A stretch of 50,056 nt of DNA, taken from Roseomonas sp. (GTDB lineage Bacteria; Pseudomonadota; Alphaproteobacteria; Acetobacterales; Acetobacteraceae). Within the stretch, counting starts at the first letter, position 1. Every line of letters starts with the position of its first letter. Of the stretch, positions 1 through 8,179 are shown piece after piece. The DNA lies in contig JADCFA010000032.1 of assembly GCA_020249775.1 (NCBI GenBank), positions 1-50,056 of the forward strand. Reading direction: 5' to 3'. Both the position numbers and the translations under genes were made by a program. A model generated the notes under the pieces. The model had not been told where the DNA came from. It saw only the letters and a list, made by a program, of their open reading frames with translations, and did no database searches.

Positions 1-167
1 CATCGATGGCTTCTACAACACCCGTCGGCCCCATTCGAGCCTTGACGGGCAGACGCCGGACGAGGCCTATTTTACCGCGCTGCCATCAATCCCGATGGCA
101 GCCTAACCGAGGCAGGAATACACTTAGGGAACGCACCAGAATTGTTCAAACTAACCGAGCCAGCTCT
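1..167 (+). mobile_element. 3' end of an IS3-family insertion sequence (left copy)
   Basis: The first 167 bases match the end of the element found in reverse orientation at 49280-50056: the same transposase C-terminus, then a non-coding tail containing GGAACGCACCAGAATTGT, ending in CCGAGCCAGCTCT. The match stops right after AGCTCT at about 167, which is taken as the element tip. The two copies differ at several positions, including Asp versus Asn in the third residue of the visible transposase, so they are related but not identical. The rest of the element lies outside the window. The exact tip is uncertain by a few bases because no target duplication can be checked. Confidence 0.8.
2..106 (+). 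CDS. IS3-family transposase OrfB, C-terminal 34 residues (partial)
   Basis: Partial reading frame entering from the left edge and ending at TAA 104-106. Its 34 residues contain the FYNTRRPHSSLDGQTP segment that typifies the C-terminal end of IS3-family DDE transposases (OrfB, rve integrase core). The same ending is seen in the nearly full copy at 49341-50056 on the minus strand. The catalytic residues lie upstream of the window, so activity cannot be judged. Confidence 0.85.
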   Translation: MDGFYNTRRPHSSLDGQTPDEAYFTALPSIPMAA

Positions 168-233
168 GGCCCGGCAGGCTTGCGGCGGCATTCAGCATCG
201 GGACCAGGGCGGAGACGAGCAAAACACGAATTT

Positions 234-248
234 GTTCTTATTTTGTTC
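234..248 (+). promoter_or_regulatory. LexA (SOS) box, alphaproteobacterial type
   Basis: The sequence GTTCTTATTTTGTTC is an exact GTTC-N7-GTTC direct repeat, the LexA operator form established for Alphaproteobacteria. It overlaps a TTGACT element at 249-254 that could act as a -35 box, although no good -10 box is evident. It sits 57 bases before the chosen start of the radical SAM gene. LexA control of that gene is an inference from motif and position. Confidence 0.65.
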
Positions 249-304
249 TTGACTTCCGACGCCAAACTTTGCAGGCTGGGGACGAGTGGAAAGGGACGAA
301 CTCC

Positions 305-1438
305 ATGCCCGATGGTATCCCCAACCTGACCCCTGGCGATAGCGGCGCACGGTGCTTCGCCATGCCATCCCTGGCGCGCAAGGGGCGCGGAGCGGTTTCC
401 AACCCGCCCGTGCGCCTTGAACCCGCGCGGCGGGAGGCCTTTGATGATGGCTGGGCGACGCTTGAGCAAAGCTTCGCCGAATTGCCGCCCCTGCCGACCA
501 GCCTGACCGAGGATCGCGCGAAATCCGCGCTGAGTTACAATGAGAGCCCCGATCTAGGCTTTGATCGGTCCATCAACCCCTATCGTGGCTGCGAACATGG
601 CTGCATCTACTGCTATGCGCGGCCATCCCATGCCTATCTGGGCTTCTCGCCGGGGCTCGATTTCGAAACGCGGTTGATGTTCAAGCCCGATATCGCGGCG
701 CTGCTGGAAAAGGAGCTCCGCAAGCCAGGCTATCAGCCCCGCCCGATCGCACTTGGCGCCAATACGGATCCCTATCAGCCGGTGGAACGTCAATTGGGGC
801 TGACGCGGGCCGTGCTGGAAGTGCTGGACCGGTTCAGCCACCCCGTTACCATCGTCACCAAATCGGCGGGCGTTTTGCGTGATGTGGATATCCTGCAGCG
901 CCTGGCCGCGCGCAATCTGGTGCGCGTTTGCCTCTCCATCACCACGCTAGACGCTGGCTTGGCGCGCATCATGGAACCGCGCGCCGCCACCCCGGCGCGG
1001 CGGCTGCAAGCGATCCGGGAATTGACGGCGGCGGGTGTGCCAACCGCCATCCTCGCCGCGCCGATGATCCCTGCGGTGAATGACATGGAATTGGAAAAGC
1101 TGCTGGAACAGGGGGCGGCGGCGGGGGCAACCAGCGCGGGCTATGTGCTGCTGCGCCTGCCCTTGGAGATCAAACAGCTTTTTGAGGAATGGCTCGCGCG
1201 GCATATGCCGGATCGCGCCGCCCGGGTGCTGTCGCTGATCCGTCAGACAAGGGGCGGTGCCCTGTATGACAGCCGCTTCGGCCAGCGTCAGAACGGAAGT
1301 GGGCCTTACGCTGAATTGCTGGCCCGGCGCTTTGCGGTGGCGATGCGCCGGCTGGGCCTCGAAAAGCGCGGGGGCGGCACTGGGGCGCTGGATTGCGCGC
1401 GCTTTGCGGTGCCGGGGGCGCAGATGTCGCTGTTTTAG
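305..1438 (+). CDS. PA0069 family radical SAM protein (SplB-like)
   Basis: A 377-residue radical SAM enzyme. Cysteines 96, 100 and 103 form the CxxxCxxC site for the 4Fe-4S cluster that cleaves S-adenosylmethionine, within the family context NPYRGCEHGCIYCYARPSH. The N-terminal RKGRGAVSNP and preceding-cluster SPDLGFDRSINPYRGC stretches are hallmarks of the PA0069 family, which is related to spore photoproduct lyase; its reaction is not established. Start: ATG 305 has an AAGGGA ribosome site eight bases upstream; ATG 362, giving MPSLARKGRG, is the alternative and fits some relatives better. A LexA-type box at 234-248 suggests DNA-damage induction. The left IS element ends about 65 bases upstream of that box. 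Confidence 0.9.
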   Translation: MPDGIPNLTPGDSGARCFAMPSLARKGRGAVSNPPVRLEPARREAFDDGWATLEQSFAELPPLPTSLTEDRAKSALSYNESPDLGFDRSINPYRGCEHGCIYCYARPSHAYLGFSPGLDFETRLMFKPDIAALLEKELRKPGYQPRPIALGANTDPYQPVERQLGLTRAVLEVLDRFSHPVTIVTKSAGVLRDVDILQRLAARNLVRVCLSITTLDAGLARIMEPRAATPARRLQAIRELTAAGVPTAILAAPMIPAVNDMELEKLLEQGAAAGATSAGYVLLRLPLEIKQLFEEWLARHMPDRAARVLSLIRQTRGGALYDSRFGQRQNGSGPYAELLARRFAVAMRRLGLEKRGGGTGALDCARFAVPGAQMSLF

Positions 1439-1520
1439 GCGGGTTTGCTTGGCCCGCTGGACGGGCGGGGGTTTTTCCGGGCAAGGAAAGCCGTGCTGTT
1501 TCAGCCCGGAAGGAATCGCC

Positions 1521-4016
1521 TTGGCCTCGCTCAATTTGCAAGCCTCTCTCCGCCAGCATCAGGCCGGCAATCTGGACGCGGCCATTGCAGGCTATCGCGC
1601 CTTGCTACAGCAACAGCCAAACCATGTCGAAGCCAATCGGCTGCTTGGCTTGGCGCTGTTTGCGCGCGGCCAGGTGGCGCCAGCGCGTGAGGCTTTGGAA
1701 AGTGCCGCAATCCTGGCGCCAAGCAATGCCGCACTGTTGAATGATCTTGGCAATGCGCGCCGTGCCATGGGCGACAAGGCGTCGGCTATTGACGCATTCA
1801 TGGCAGCGATCACAGCTGATCCTGGCTTTGCTTTCGCCCATTTCAACCTGGCTGATACGCTTCTGGAAGCCGGCAACGTCCAGCGGGCCAGTGATGCCTA
1901 TGATGACATCATCACGCGCGGCTTTGCCGGGATTGATGGCGATTTTCACGTCAATCGCGGCTTGTGTCGGCTGCAACTTGGTGATGCGACCGGTGCCATG
2001 GATGCCTTCCGCGCTGCTTTGGCGCGTGAACCTGGCCATTCTCGCGCCGCCGCCGCGCTTTCCGATACGCTGCAAAAGCAGGGGTCACATCGCGATGCTG
2101 TGATTTTTCTGACCGGTTTCTTGGACAAGCAGCGCGCCAGTCTGGAGACGCTCATTTCACTTGGTTCGGGTTTTCTCGGCCTGCGGGATTACCCGCGCGC
2201 GCTTGCGCTGTTTGAACGTTTGGCCGCTGCGAGCCCGCGTTCCGCCAAGACCCTTATCGGCAGGGGCGTGGCGCTGAGCGGTCAGAATCGCCATGAGGAA
2301 GCGATAGAGACGCTTGATGCGGCACTCACGATTGATCCTCTTGATGCGGAAGCGCTTATCGGCAAGGGAGTCGCGCTGAAGGCGCTGAGGCGCCTGCCCG
2401 AGGCGATTGAGACCTATCGCCGCGCCATTGAAGTCGCGCCGCGCGCTGTGAATGCGCATCTCAATCTCGGCAATGCCTTGGCGCTGCTTCATCGGCATGA
2501 GGAAGCGCTCGCCTGTTATGAGCGCGTGCTGGCGCTTGATCCGAATTCGGCCGAGGCATTGAATTACGAAGGCAATTCACTGAATGCGCTGAACCGGCAA
2601 TCGGAAGCCGTCGCGCGGTTTGAAAAGGCAGTGACGCTTGATCCCAGTATTACGGAGGCGCTTTCGTCACTGGTTTACACAAAGCAGCGGCGCTGGGATT
2701 GGGCGGGGCTACCGGAACAGCGGCAGTTATTGCTCGATCGTGTTCGCGCCAGACAATATGTGGCCAATCCATTCGCGCTACTCGGCATTTGCGACGATCC
2801 GGAACTCCACCAGATTGCCGCACGCGCCTATACGCGTGAGACTCTACCGCCCGTACCGAGCGTTCAATCGCCGCAGGCCATAACGCGTGACCGGCTGCGC
2901 ATCGGCTATTTCTCGGCCGATTTTCGTAATCACGCCATCATGCAACTGCTTGTTGGCGCACTGGAGTGCCATGACCGCGATGCCTTTGAAATCCACGCCT
3001 TTTCCTATGGGCCAGAGGTGGAGGATCCGATGCGTGCACGTATCCGCGCCACTATGGATCATTTTCATGACTGCCCGCGGCTTTCCGATGGCGCGATCAT
3101 CGCCGCGGCGCGCAAGGCGGGGCTTGATATCGCTGTAGATCTGAACGGCTATACGCAGGATGCGCGGCTTGCCCCCTTTGCATTACGTTTGGCGCCGTTG
3201 CAGGTCAGCTATCTTGGCTATCCCGGCACGGTGGGTGCCGATTTCCTGGATTACATCCTGGCGGATGCGACTGTTCTGCCCATGGATCAGCAGCGCTTCT
3301 ATGATGAAAAAATTGTCCATCTGCCCGATAGCTATCAGGCGAATGATGACCGCCGCGTGATTGCACCCGCGACACCATCGCGTGCCGAGGCAGGGCTGCC
3401 GGCGGATGGCTTTGTCTACTGTTGCTTCAACAACGCCTATAAGATCACGCCGGAATTCTTCGCTTCCTGGATGCGCATTATGGCCGCCGTGCCGGGTTCC
3501 GTTCTCTGGCTGCTATCGAGCGATGCGGAAGCCATGGCTCGGCTGCGCGCCATTGCCGAAGCGGCACGGGTTGATCCGTCGCGGCTGGTCTTTGGGTCGC
3601 CGCTGCCCTCGGCGCAGCATCTCGCGCGGCATCGGCTTGCGAATCTCTTCCTCGATACGCTGCCCTATAATGCGCATACAACGGCGAGTGATGCGCTTTG
3701 GGCCGGGCTGCCGGTGCTCACGCAATTGGGGCAGGCCTTTGCGGGGCGCGTGGCGGCAAGCCTGCTTAATGCAGTTGGTCTGCCGGAAATGATCACGCGC
3801 GATGCGGCGGCGTATGAAGCGCTGGCGATTGCGCTTGGCCGCGATCCTGCGCGCGCCGCGGCGCTGAAGGCGAAACTCGCCGCCGCCTTGCCGACTGCGC
3901 CCCTGTTCAATACGCCGCGCTTCACCCGCCATTTGGAAGGCGCCTATCGTATGATGTGGCAGCGCCATGCCGCCGGGCTTGCGCCAGAAGGCTTCGCTGT
4001 GCCGGCCGAAGAATAG
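1521..4016 (+). CDS. TPR-repeat O-GlcNAc transferase-like protein (GT41, SPINDLY/OGT type)
   Basis: An 831-residue protein with about ten tetratricopeptide repeats over residues 1-375 (recurrent A-x-x-x-Y and P-x-x-A-x-x-x-L-G patterns), a linker, and a GT41 glycosyltransferase module from about residue 458, where RLRIGYFSADFRNHA begins. The module carries family signatures VDLNGYTQDARL, LGYPGTVGADFLDY and FNNAYKITPE, the last containing the lysine equivalent to the catalytic or nucleotide-binding lysine of OGT. GT41 enzymes transfer sugar from a UDP- or GDP-sugar to Ser/Thr of proteins; bacterial targets are mostly unknown, though some modify flagellin or adhesins. The start is TTG 1521 behind GGAAGGA; the open frame extends further upstream but overlaps the previous gene and lacks TPR sequence. 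Confidence 0.9.
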   Translation: MASLNLQASLRQHQAGNLDAAIAGYRALLQQQPNHVEANRLLGLALFARGQVAPAREALESAAILAPSNAALLNDLGNARRAMGDKASAIDAFMAAITADPGFAFAHFNLADTLLEAGNVQRASDAYDDIITRGFAGIDGDFHVNRGLCRLQLGDATGAMDAFRAALAREPGHSRAAAALSDTLQKQGSHRDAVIFLTGFLDKQRASLETLISLGSGFLGLRDYPRALALFERLAAASPRSAKTLIGRGVALSGQNRHEEAIETLDAALTIDPLDAEALIGKGVALKALRRLPEAIETYRRAIEVAPRAVNAHLNLGNALALLHRHEEALACYERVLALDPNSAEALNYEGNSLNALNRQSEAVARFEKAVTLDPSITEALSSLVYTKQRRWDWAGLPEQRQLLLDRVRARQYVANPFALLGICDDPELHQIAARAYTRETLPPVPSVQSPQAITRDRLRIGYFSADFRNHAIMQLLVGALECHDRDAFEIHAFSYGPEVEDPMRARIRATMDHFHDCPRLSDGAIIAAARKAGLDIAVDLNGYTQDARLAPFALRLAPLQVSYLGYPGTVGADFLDYILADATVLPMDQQRFYDEKIVHLPDSYQANDDRRVIAPATPSRAEAGLPADGFVYCCFNNAYKITPEFFASWMRIMAAVPGSVLWLLSSDAEAMARLRAIAEAARVDPSRLVFGSPLPSAQHLARHRLANLFLDTLPYNAHTTASDALWAGLPVLTQLGQAFAGRVAASLLNAVGLPEMITRDAAAYEALAIALGRDPARAAALKAKLAAALPTAPLFNTPRFTRHLEGAYRMMWQRHAAGLAPEGFAVPAEE

Positions 4017-4027
4017 CCCAGCAGGCC

Positions 4028-4303
4028 ATGACGGATTTCGCTGCCTTTTTCGCCTCAGGCCAGGTCGCTGATCTGATGGTGGCGGTGCTATTGGTGGAAG
4101 CCTTGGCCTTGTTGGCATTTTGGCGGCTTACCGGTCGTGGCCTGTCGCCGCGTTCCATTGCAGCGCTGGTGCTGCCCGGGGTGTTTTTCGCGCTCGCATT
4201 GCGCGCGGCGCTCACCGGGGCCTGGTGGGGGTTTGTGTCGCTTTCGCTAACCGCCGCGTTTTTCGCCCATGCCTGCGATGTGTGGCGGCGGCTGAGAGGA
4301 TAA
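4028..4303 (+). CDS. Small hypothetical membrane protein
   Basis: A 91-residue protein, start ATG 4028, eleven bases after the GT41 gene and probably co-transcribed with it. Hydrophobic stretches near residues 12-33, 44-60 and 65-82 predict three membrane spans. No catalytic motif or recognised family was found. The reading frame ends about 20 bases before the decayed IS element, which could mark a loss of downstream neighbours. Confidence 0.6.
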   Translation: MTDFAAFFASGQVADLMVAVLLVEALALLAFWRLTGRGLSPRSIAALVLPGVFFALALRAALTGAWWGFVSLSLTAAFFAHACDVWRRLRG

Positions 4304-4324
4304 TCCTTGTTCTTTCAGATAGGC

Positions 4325-4871
4325 GTTCCCTAAGTGAATTTCTGCCTTGGTTAGTCCGCCATCTGGATTGATAGTAGCCTCGACAGCTTCGATGCAAAAG
4401 CCTGTAGACGTCGCAGAGCTTCCCCTGGCTGATGCTGAGCGCCTTGGCCTGTTTCGACAGAGGGAGGGAATGCTGGCGGTCAATTATCGTTTTGCGCCCA
4501 GCAATCCCGCCTTGGTGAGCGCGTCTGCAAAAAAATCATTCTTGCGCGTCCAATCCGCCATCTTCGCGTGTAATTCTTTCACATCACCGGTGGCGACGCT
4601 TCCGGCTTGCCTTTGCCAAACATCCCCGAAGCCCCTTCAGGAAGATGATCCCGCCAGGTCTTGATGACATAAGTGTGGACATCGAATTGTGCAGCCAGCT
4701 CGGCCAGCGTCTTCTCACCCTTCACAGCAGCAAGCGCCGTTTTCGCATTGAAGGCCAGGCTGCGGTTCCGACGTGGTCGTCTCGTCCTGCTATTTCTTGT
4801 TCGCAGCATCATGCCAAAGGCTGGCAGAAAATCCACGTATCCCAGTTGCTCAAATTACCCGAGCCTGCTCT
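4325..4871 (-). pseudogene. Decayed IS3-family element with orfA remnant and deleted orfB
   Basis: On the minus strand the order is: tip AGAGCAGGCTCGGGTAATTTG (near 4871), an OrfA-like frame, the OrfB N-terminus, then only short OrfB scraps and the 3' tail. The OrfA piece (4836-4579) contains the family signature ALAAVKGEKTLAELAAQFDV, followed by a frameshift, after which DVKELHAKM and LTKAGLLGAKR continue in another frame. The OrfB start (DRQHSLPLSKQAKALSIS) follows near 4490-4440. The piece then jumps to a fragment matching about 49680-49715 of the right-hand copy (GCAAAAGCCTGT) and to the 3' tail GCGTTCCCTAAGTG. Most of the DDE domain is deleted, so the element is dead by itself. Confidence 0.8.
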
Positions 4872-5086
4872 GAATCGGCTCCTACCCTCCTGCTTGATTA
4901 CTGATGCCCAATCCGGCAGTAAGATGTAGTGTTGAGCAAATCCCAAATTAAAGGCGGGTGGGCGGGTCTTTAGATCGGAGACGTCAAATCGCATGATATG
5001 GCAAAAGCGTGTCCGAGCCGAGTGGAATCGCTCGACTTTCTTTGGCATAGAGTTACTGACAATAACCAGACCTTGGAGGACTCCTG
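4872..5086 (+). other. Intergenic leader of the TRAP/hydantoinase operon
   Basis: This stretch of about 215 bases lies between the decayed IS element and dctP and must contain the operon promoter unless transcription enters from further upstream. No convincing -35/-10 pair or operator dyad was found by eye. The only clear element is the ribosome site GGAGGA at 5076-5081, just before dctP. No open reading frame of coding quality was seen. Confidence 0.4.
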
Positions 5087-6157
5087 ATGCTGAAACATCT
5101 CCTTGCCGGTGCCGCTCTGGCAACTGGCATTGCCTTTTCCGCCGCGGCGCAATTACCGACCCTTCCGGCGGGTGCGCCCATTCGTATCTCTGCGGTGACA
5201 CAGCCACTGCCGACACAGCCACAATATACCCGCGTTGATATCCCAGTGCTGCGTGATGGCACGGCGGCGCGCAGCAATGGGCGCGTGCAGGTGCAGCTTT
5301 CAACGCACGCGGAACGCAACCTGGCCGGAAATGAAATCGTCCGCCTGGTGCGCTCTGGCCAGGTGGAAATCGGTGCTGGCACACTGACGACACTTTCCGG
5401 CGATGTGCCCATCCTGGATGGCATTGACCTTGCAGGCCTTGCGCCCGACATCAATGACGCGCGCCGCATTGCGGAAGCGGTGCTGCCCGTTGCCAATCGC
5501 GACCTGGAACGCTTCGGTGCGCGGCTTGTCGCGATGTATCCTTTCCCGGCGCAGGTGGTGTTCTGCCGCGCCCCCTTCACCAGCCTGAATGATTTGCGCG
5601 GCAGGCGCATTCGCACCTTCGGCAATTCGCTGGTGGATTTCTTCACGGCGCTCGGCGCGCAGCCAGTCAGTATCGGCTTTCCTGAAGTCTATTCCGCTTT
5701 GGAACGCGGTGTGGTGGACTGCGCCATCACGGGTTCCGGTTCCGGCGCCGCTGCGCGCTGGCCAGAAGTGTCCACGCATATCTCTGATCTGCCGGTTTCC
5801 TGGGCCGTTGCCGGATATCTTGTGAATCTGAATTGGTGGAACCGTCTGGAACCCGCGGTGCGCGATTTTATGGAAGCTACCATGAAGGAAGTGAGCAACC
5901 AGCAATGGGCGCTCGGGCTTGCCGCCACGCGCGATGGTATTGATTGCAATATCGGTCGCGCTGCAGGGTGCAGCATCCATAACCTCGCCGCGCGGCCCAT
6001 GACGGAGGTGACCGCTTCCGCCAATGATAGGGCACAAGCGAAGGAAATTTTCCGCACCACCGTCTTGCCTGGCTGGGTGCGCCGCTGTGGCGCGCGTTGT
6101 GGTGAAGTCTATAACGACGTAATTGCGCCCATCAGCGGCGTGCGCTTCGGCGGATGA
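5087..6157 (+). CDS. TRAP transporter solute-binding protein, DctP family
   Basis: A 356-residue periplasmic binding protein that captures a carboxylate-type solute and delivers it to the membrane subunits encoded next. Residues 1-21 form a signal peptide ending in SAAAQ. The central DLRGRRIRTFGN stretch and PVSIGFPEVYSALERGVVDC are DctP signatures, the arginine of the former normally binding the solute carboxylate. The start ATG is preceded by GGAGGA. The coding end overlaps dctQ by four bases. Two cysteine pairs near the C-terminus (residues about 283-290 and 330-335) could form disulfides. The solute is unknown; downstream catabolic genes suggest an acidic N-heterocycle or its derivative. 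Confidence 0.9.
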   Translation: MLKHLLAGAALATGIAFSAAAQLPTLPAGAPIRISAVTQPLPTQPQYTRVDIPVLRDGTAARSNGRVQVQLSTHAERNLAGNEIVRLVRSGQVEIGAGTLTTLSGDVPILDGIDLAGLAPDINDARRIAEAVLPVANRDLERFGARLVAMYPFPAQVVFCRAPFTSLNDLRGRRIRTFGNSLVDFFTALGAQPVSIGFPEVYSALERGVVDCAITGSGSGAAARWPEVSTHISDLPVSWAVAGYLVNLNWWNRLEPAVRDFMEATMKEVSNQQWALGLAATRDGIDCNIGRAAGCSIHNLAARPMTEVTASANDRAQAKEIFRTTVLPGWVRRCGARCGEVYNDVIAPISGVRFGG

Positions 6158-6795
6158 GCAACGGCGCCAGCATCGCCCCCGCATGGCTGCATGCGGCGCG
6201 GCGACTCAGAATCTGGGTCGCCGCGCTGGCTGCCGTGATGGCGCATATTGCTGGCTGGAACTACATTCTCTGTGCGTGTTTTATCACTTTTGATATTGTT
6301 GGGCGTAGCTTTTTTGGTTTCTCCTCCAAGGCTACGGTGGAGGTCACCGGCTATATGCTGGCCGGTGGTATTGCCTGGGCCTTGGCGCATACACTCGCCA
6401 AGCGTGCGCATATTCGCGTGGATGTCTTCATGATGCGTCTGCCGCTTGGTCTGCGCGCGTGGCTACATCTTTTTTCTCTTGCTCTGCTTTTGGGGCTTGG
6501 CGTTTTCTTCGCCTGGGCCGCGCTGGAATTGGTGGATGAAAGCGCCCTATTCAACGCGCATGACAATTCAGCGCTGCGGATTGAAATGATCTGGCCCCAG
6601 GGCATTTGGGCCTTTGGTATCATTACCTTCGCCATCATGGCAGCGGTGCTCATGCTGGAAGCGAGCCTATCAATCCTGGCGGGTGAGCCAGAGGTTTTGG
6701 ATGATCTGCTTGGTTCCCGCACGTTGAAGGATGAAACCGACGAAGCGCTGGAAGCCGTTGCCATGGCGCTTGAAGCACCAAGGCCGCAAGCATGA
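6154..6795 (+). CDS. TRAP transporter small permease, DctQ family
   Basis: A 213-residue inner-membrane subunit of the sodium- or proton-driven TRAP system. Four hydrophobic segments are visible (about residues 35-57, 65-85, 105-127 and 145-170), and between the second and third is the AHIRVDVF motif typical of DctQ. The protein carries a charged C-terminal tail of about 40 residues, slightly longer than usual. ATG 6154 overlaps the dctP stop, and the C-terminus overlaps dctM by four bases, indicating translational coupling of all three subunits. Confidence 0.9.
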   Translation: MSNGASIAPAWLHAARRLRIWVAALAAVMAHIAGWNYILCACFITFDIVGRSFFGFSSKATVEVTGYMLAGGIAWALAHTLAKRAHIRVDVFMMRLPLGLRAWLHLFSLALLLGLGVFFAWAALELVDESALFNAHDNSALRIEMIWPQGIWAFGIITFAIMAAVLMLEASLSILAGEPEVLDDLLGSRTLKDETDEALEAVAMALEAPRPQA

Positions 6796-8156
6796 TCGCG
6801 ATTGTCTTCCTGCTGGGATTATTGGCGGTGACTGTTTTCGCCGCAGCCACTGGCGCGCAGGCCCTGCCCATCGCTGAAATCCTGATGCTGGTTGGTATCT
6901 TCGTGCTGTTTTTTGGCTCAGGCGTCTACATCGCGGCTGTGCTCGGCATACTTGGCGTTCTGATCGGCTTTTTATTTTCGGATCGGCCCTGGTGGGCCTT
7001 CATGGGGCAAACGCTTTGGGCGCCATCTTCAAACTTCGTGCTGGTTGCGGTGCCGCTATTTTTGTTGATGGGCGAAATCCTGCTGCGCGCGGGTCTTTCT
7101 GATCGGCTCTATCGCGCGCTGAATATCTGGTTGAACCGTATGCCTGGCGGCTTGCTGCATACCAATATCGTCTCCTGCGCGGTGTTTTCTGCCATCTCCG
7201 GCAGCTCAGTCGCAACCGCGGCCACCATGGGTTCGGTGGCGCTGCCCTATTTCCAGGATACGAAATATAGCCAGCGCATGGTGTTGGGCTCGCTCGCTGC
7301 CGGCGGTGCCTTGGGTAATCTTATCCCGCCTGGCATTACTTTCATCATCTATGGGCTGATTACGGAAACCTCGGTCGGTGCGCTTTATATCGCCGCGGTT
7401 ATTCCATCTCTGCTCGTCACTGGACTTTTCATCATGGTGATCCTGGCGCATGGCATCACGCATCCCATGGAAAAGCCGGCCAAGCTGCCGCTTGCCATGA
7501 AGCTTCGCGCGCTGGTTGACCTTGTGCCGACACTCTTGCTGATTTTACTGGTGCTCGGGTCAATCTATGGCGGCTTCGCCACACCCACGGAAGCAGCGGC
7601 ACTTGGTGTTGTAGGTGCCGCAATTTTCGCGGCACTTGAAGGCAAGCTGACGCTTCGTATGCTGAATGCCTCGGCCGAGGCAACCGCGCGCAATACGGCG
7701 CTGCTTGGGCTCATTCTGTTTGGCGCCTATTTGCTGAACTATATCCTGACGCTGATCAATGTGCCGCAAGCACTTGCCGGCATGATTTCTGGCCTGCCCA
7801 TTCCGCCCTGGGCCATCATGCTGTGTATCATCGCACTTTACGTGGCGCTTGGCACTTTCATGGAAGGCTTTTCCATGATCATCACCACGGTTCCAGTGGT
7901 GTTCCCAATCGTCACTGCGCTTGGCTATGACCCGATCTGGTTTGGTGTGATCGTCACCATGCTGGTGGAAATCGCGCAAATCAGCCCGCCCGATGGGACA
8001 GTCATGTATGTCCTGCAAGGCATGCGAAAACGCCCTGGTCCCATCACGGATGTTTTCGCCGGTGTCATGCCTTTTCTCACAGTCTATCTCTTGGCAGTAG
8101 CGCTGCTGATGATATTCCCCGGGCTGGCGCTTTGGCTGCCAAGCGTCATGAGTTGA
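6792..8156 (+). CDS. TRAP transporter large permease, DctM family
   Basis: A 454-residue integral membrane protein with about twelve hydrophobic helices, the ion-coupled transport channel of the TRAP system. Signatures include GLSDRLYRALNIWLNRMPGG, the SGSSVATAATMGSVALP stretch, GGALGNLIPPGITFIIYG and the terminal EIAQISPPDGTVMYVLQGM, all typical of DctM. Length matches the family. It ends 23 bases before hyuA, so the transporter and the ATP-dependent hydrolase subunits are very likely in one transcript and the imported solute is probably their substrate or a precursor. Confidence 0.92.
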   Translation: MIAIVFLLGLLAVTVFAAATGAQALPIAEILMLVGIFVLFFGSGVYIAAVLGILGVLIGFLFSDRPWWAFMGQTLWAPSSNFVLVAVPLFLLMGEILLRAGLSDRLYRALNIWLNRMPGGLLHTNIVSCAVFSAISGSSVATAATMGSVALPYFQDTKYSQRMVLGSLAAGGALGNLIPPGITFIIYGLITETSVGALYIAAVIPSLLVTGLFIMVILAHGITHPMEKPAKLPLAMKLRALVDLVPTLLLILLVLGSIYGGFATPTEAAALGVVGAAIFAALEGKLTLRMLNASAEATARNTALLGLILFGAYLLNYILTLINVPQALAGMISGLPIPPWAIMLCIIALYVALGTFMEGFSMIITTVPVVFPIVTALGYDPIWFGVIVTMLVEIAQISPPDGTVMYVLQGMRKRPGPITDVFAGVMPFLTVYLLAVALLMIFPGLALWLPSVMS

Positions 8157-8179
8157 CCTTTTCCTGACGGATCGAAACC

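Noticed and set aside
1257..1520. N-terminal extension of the GT41 protein
   Set aside because: The open frame overlaps the radical SAM gene, is Arg/Cys-rich and lacks TPR pattern; TTG 1521 with GGAAGGA is a better start.
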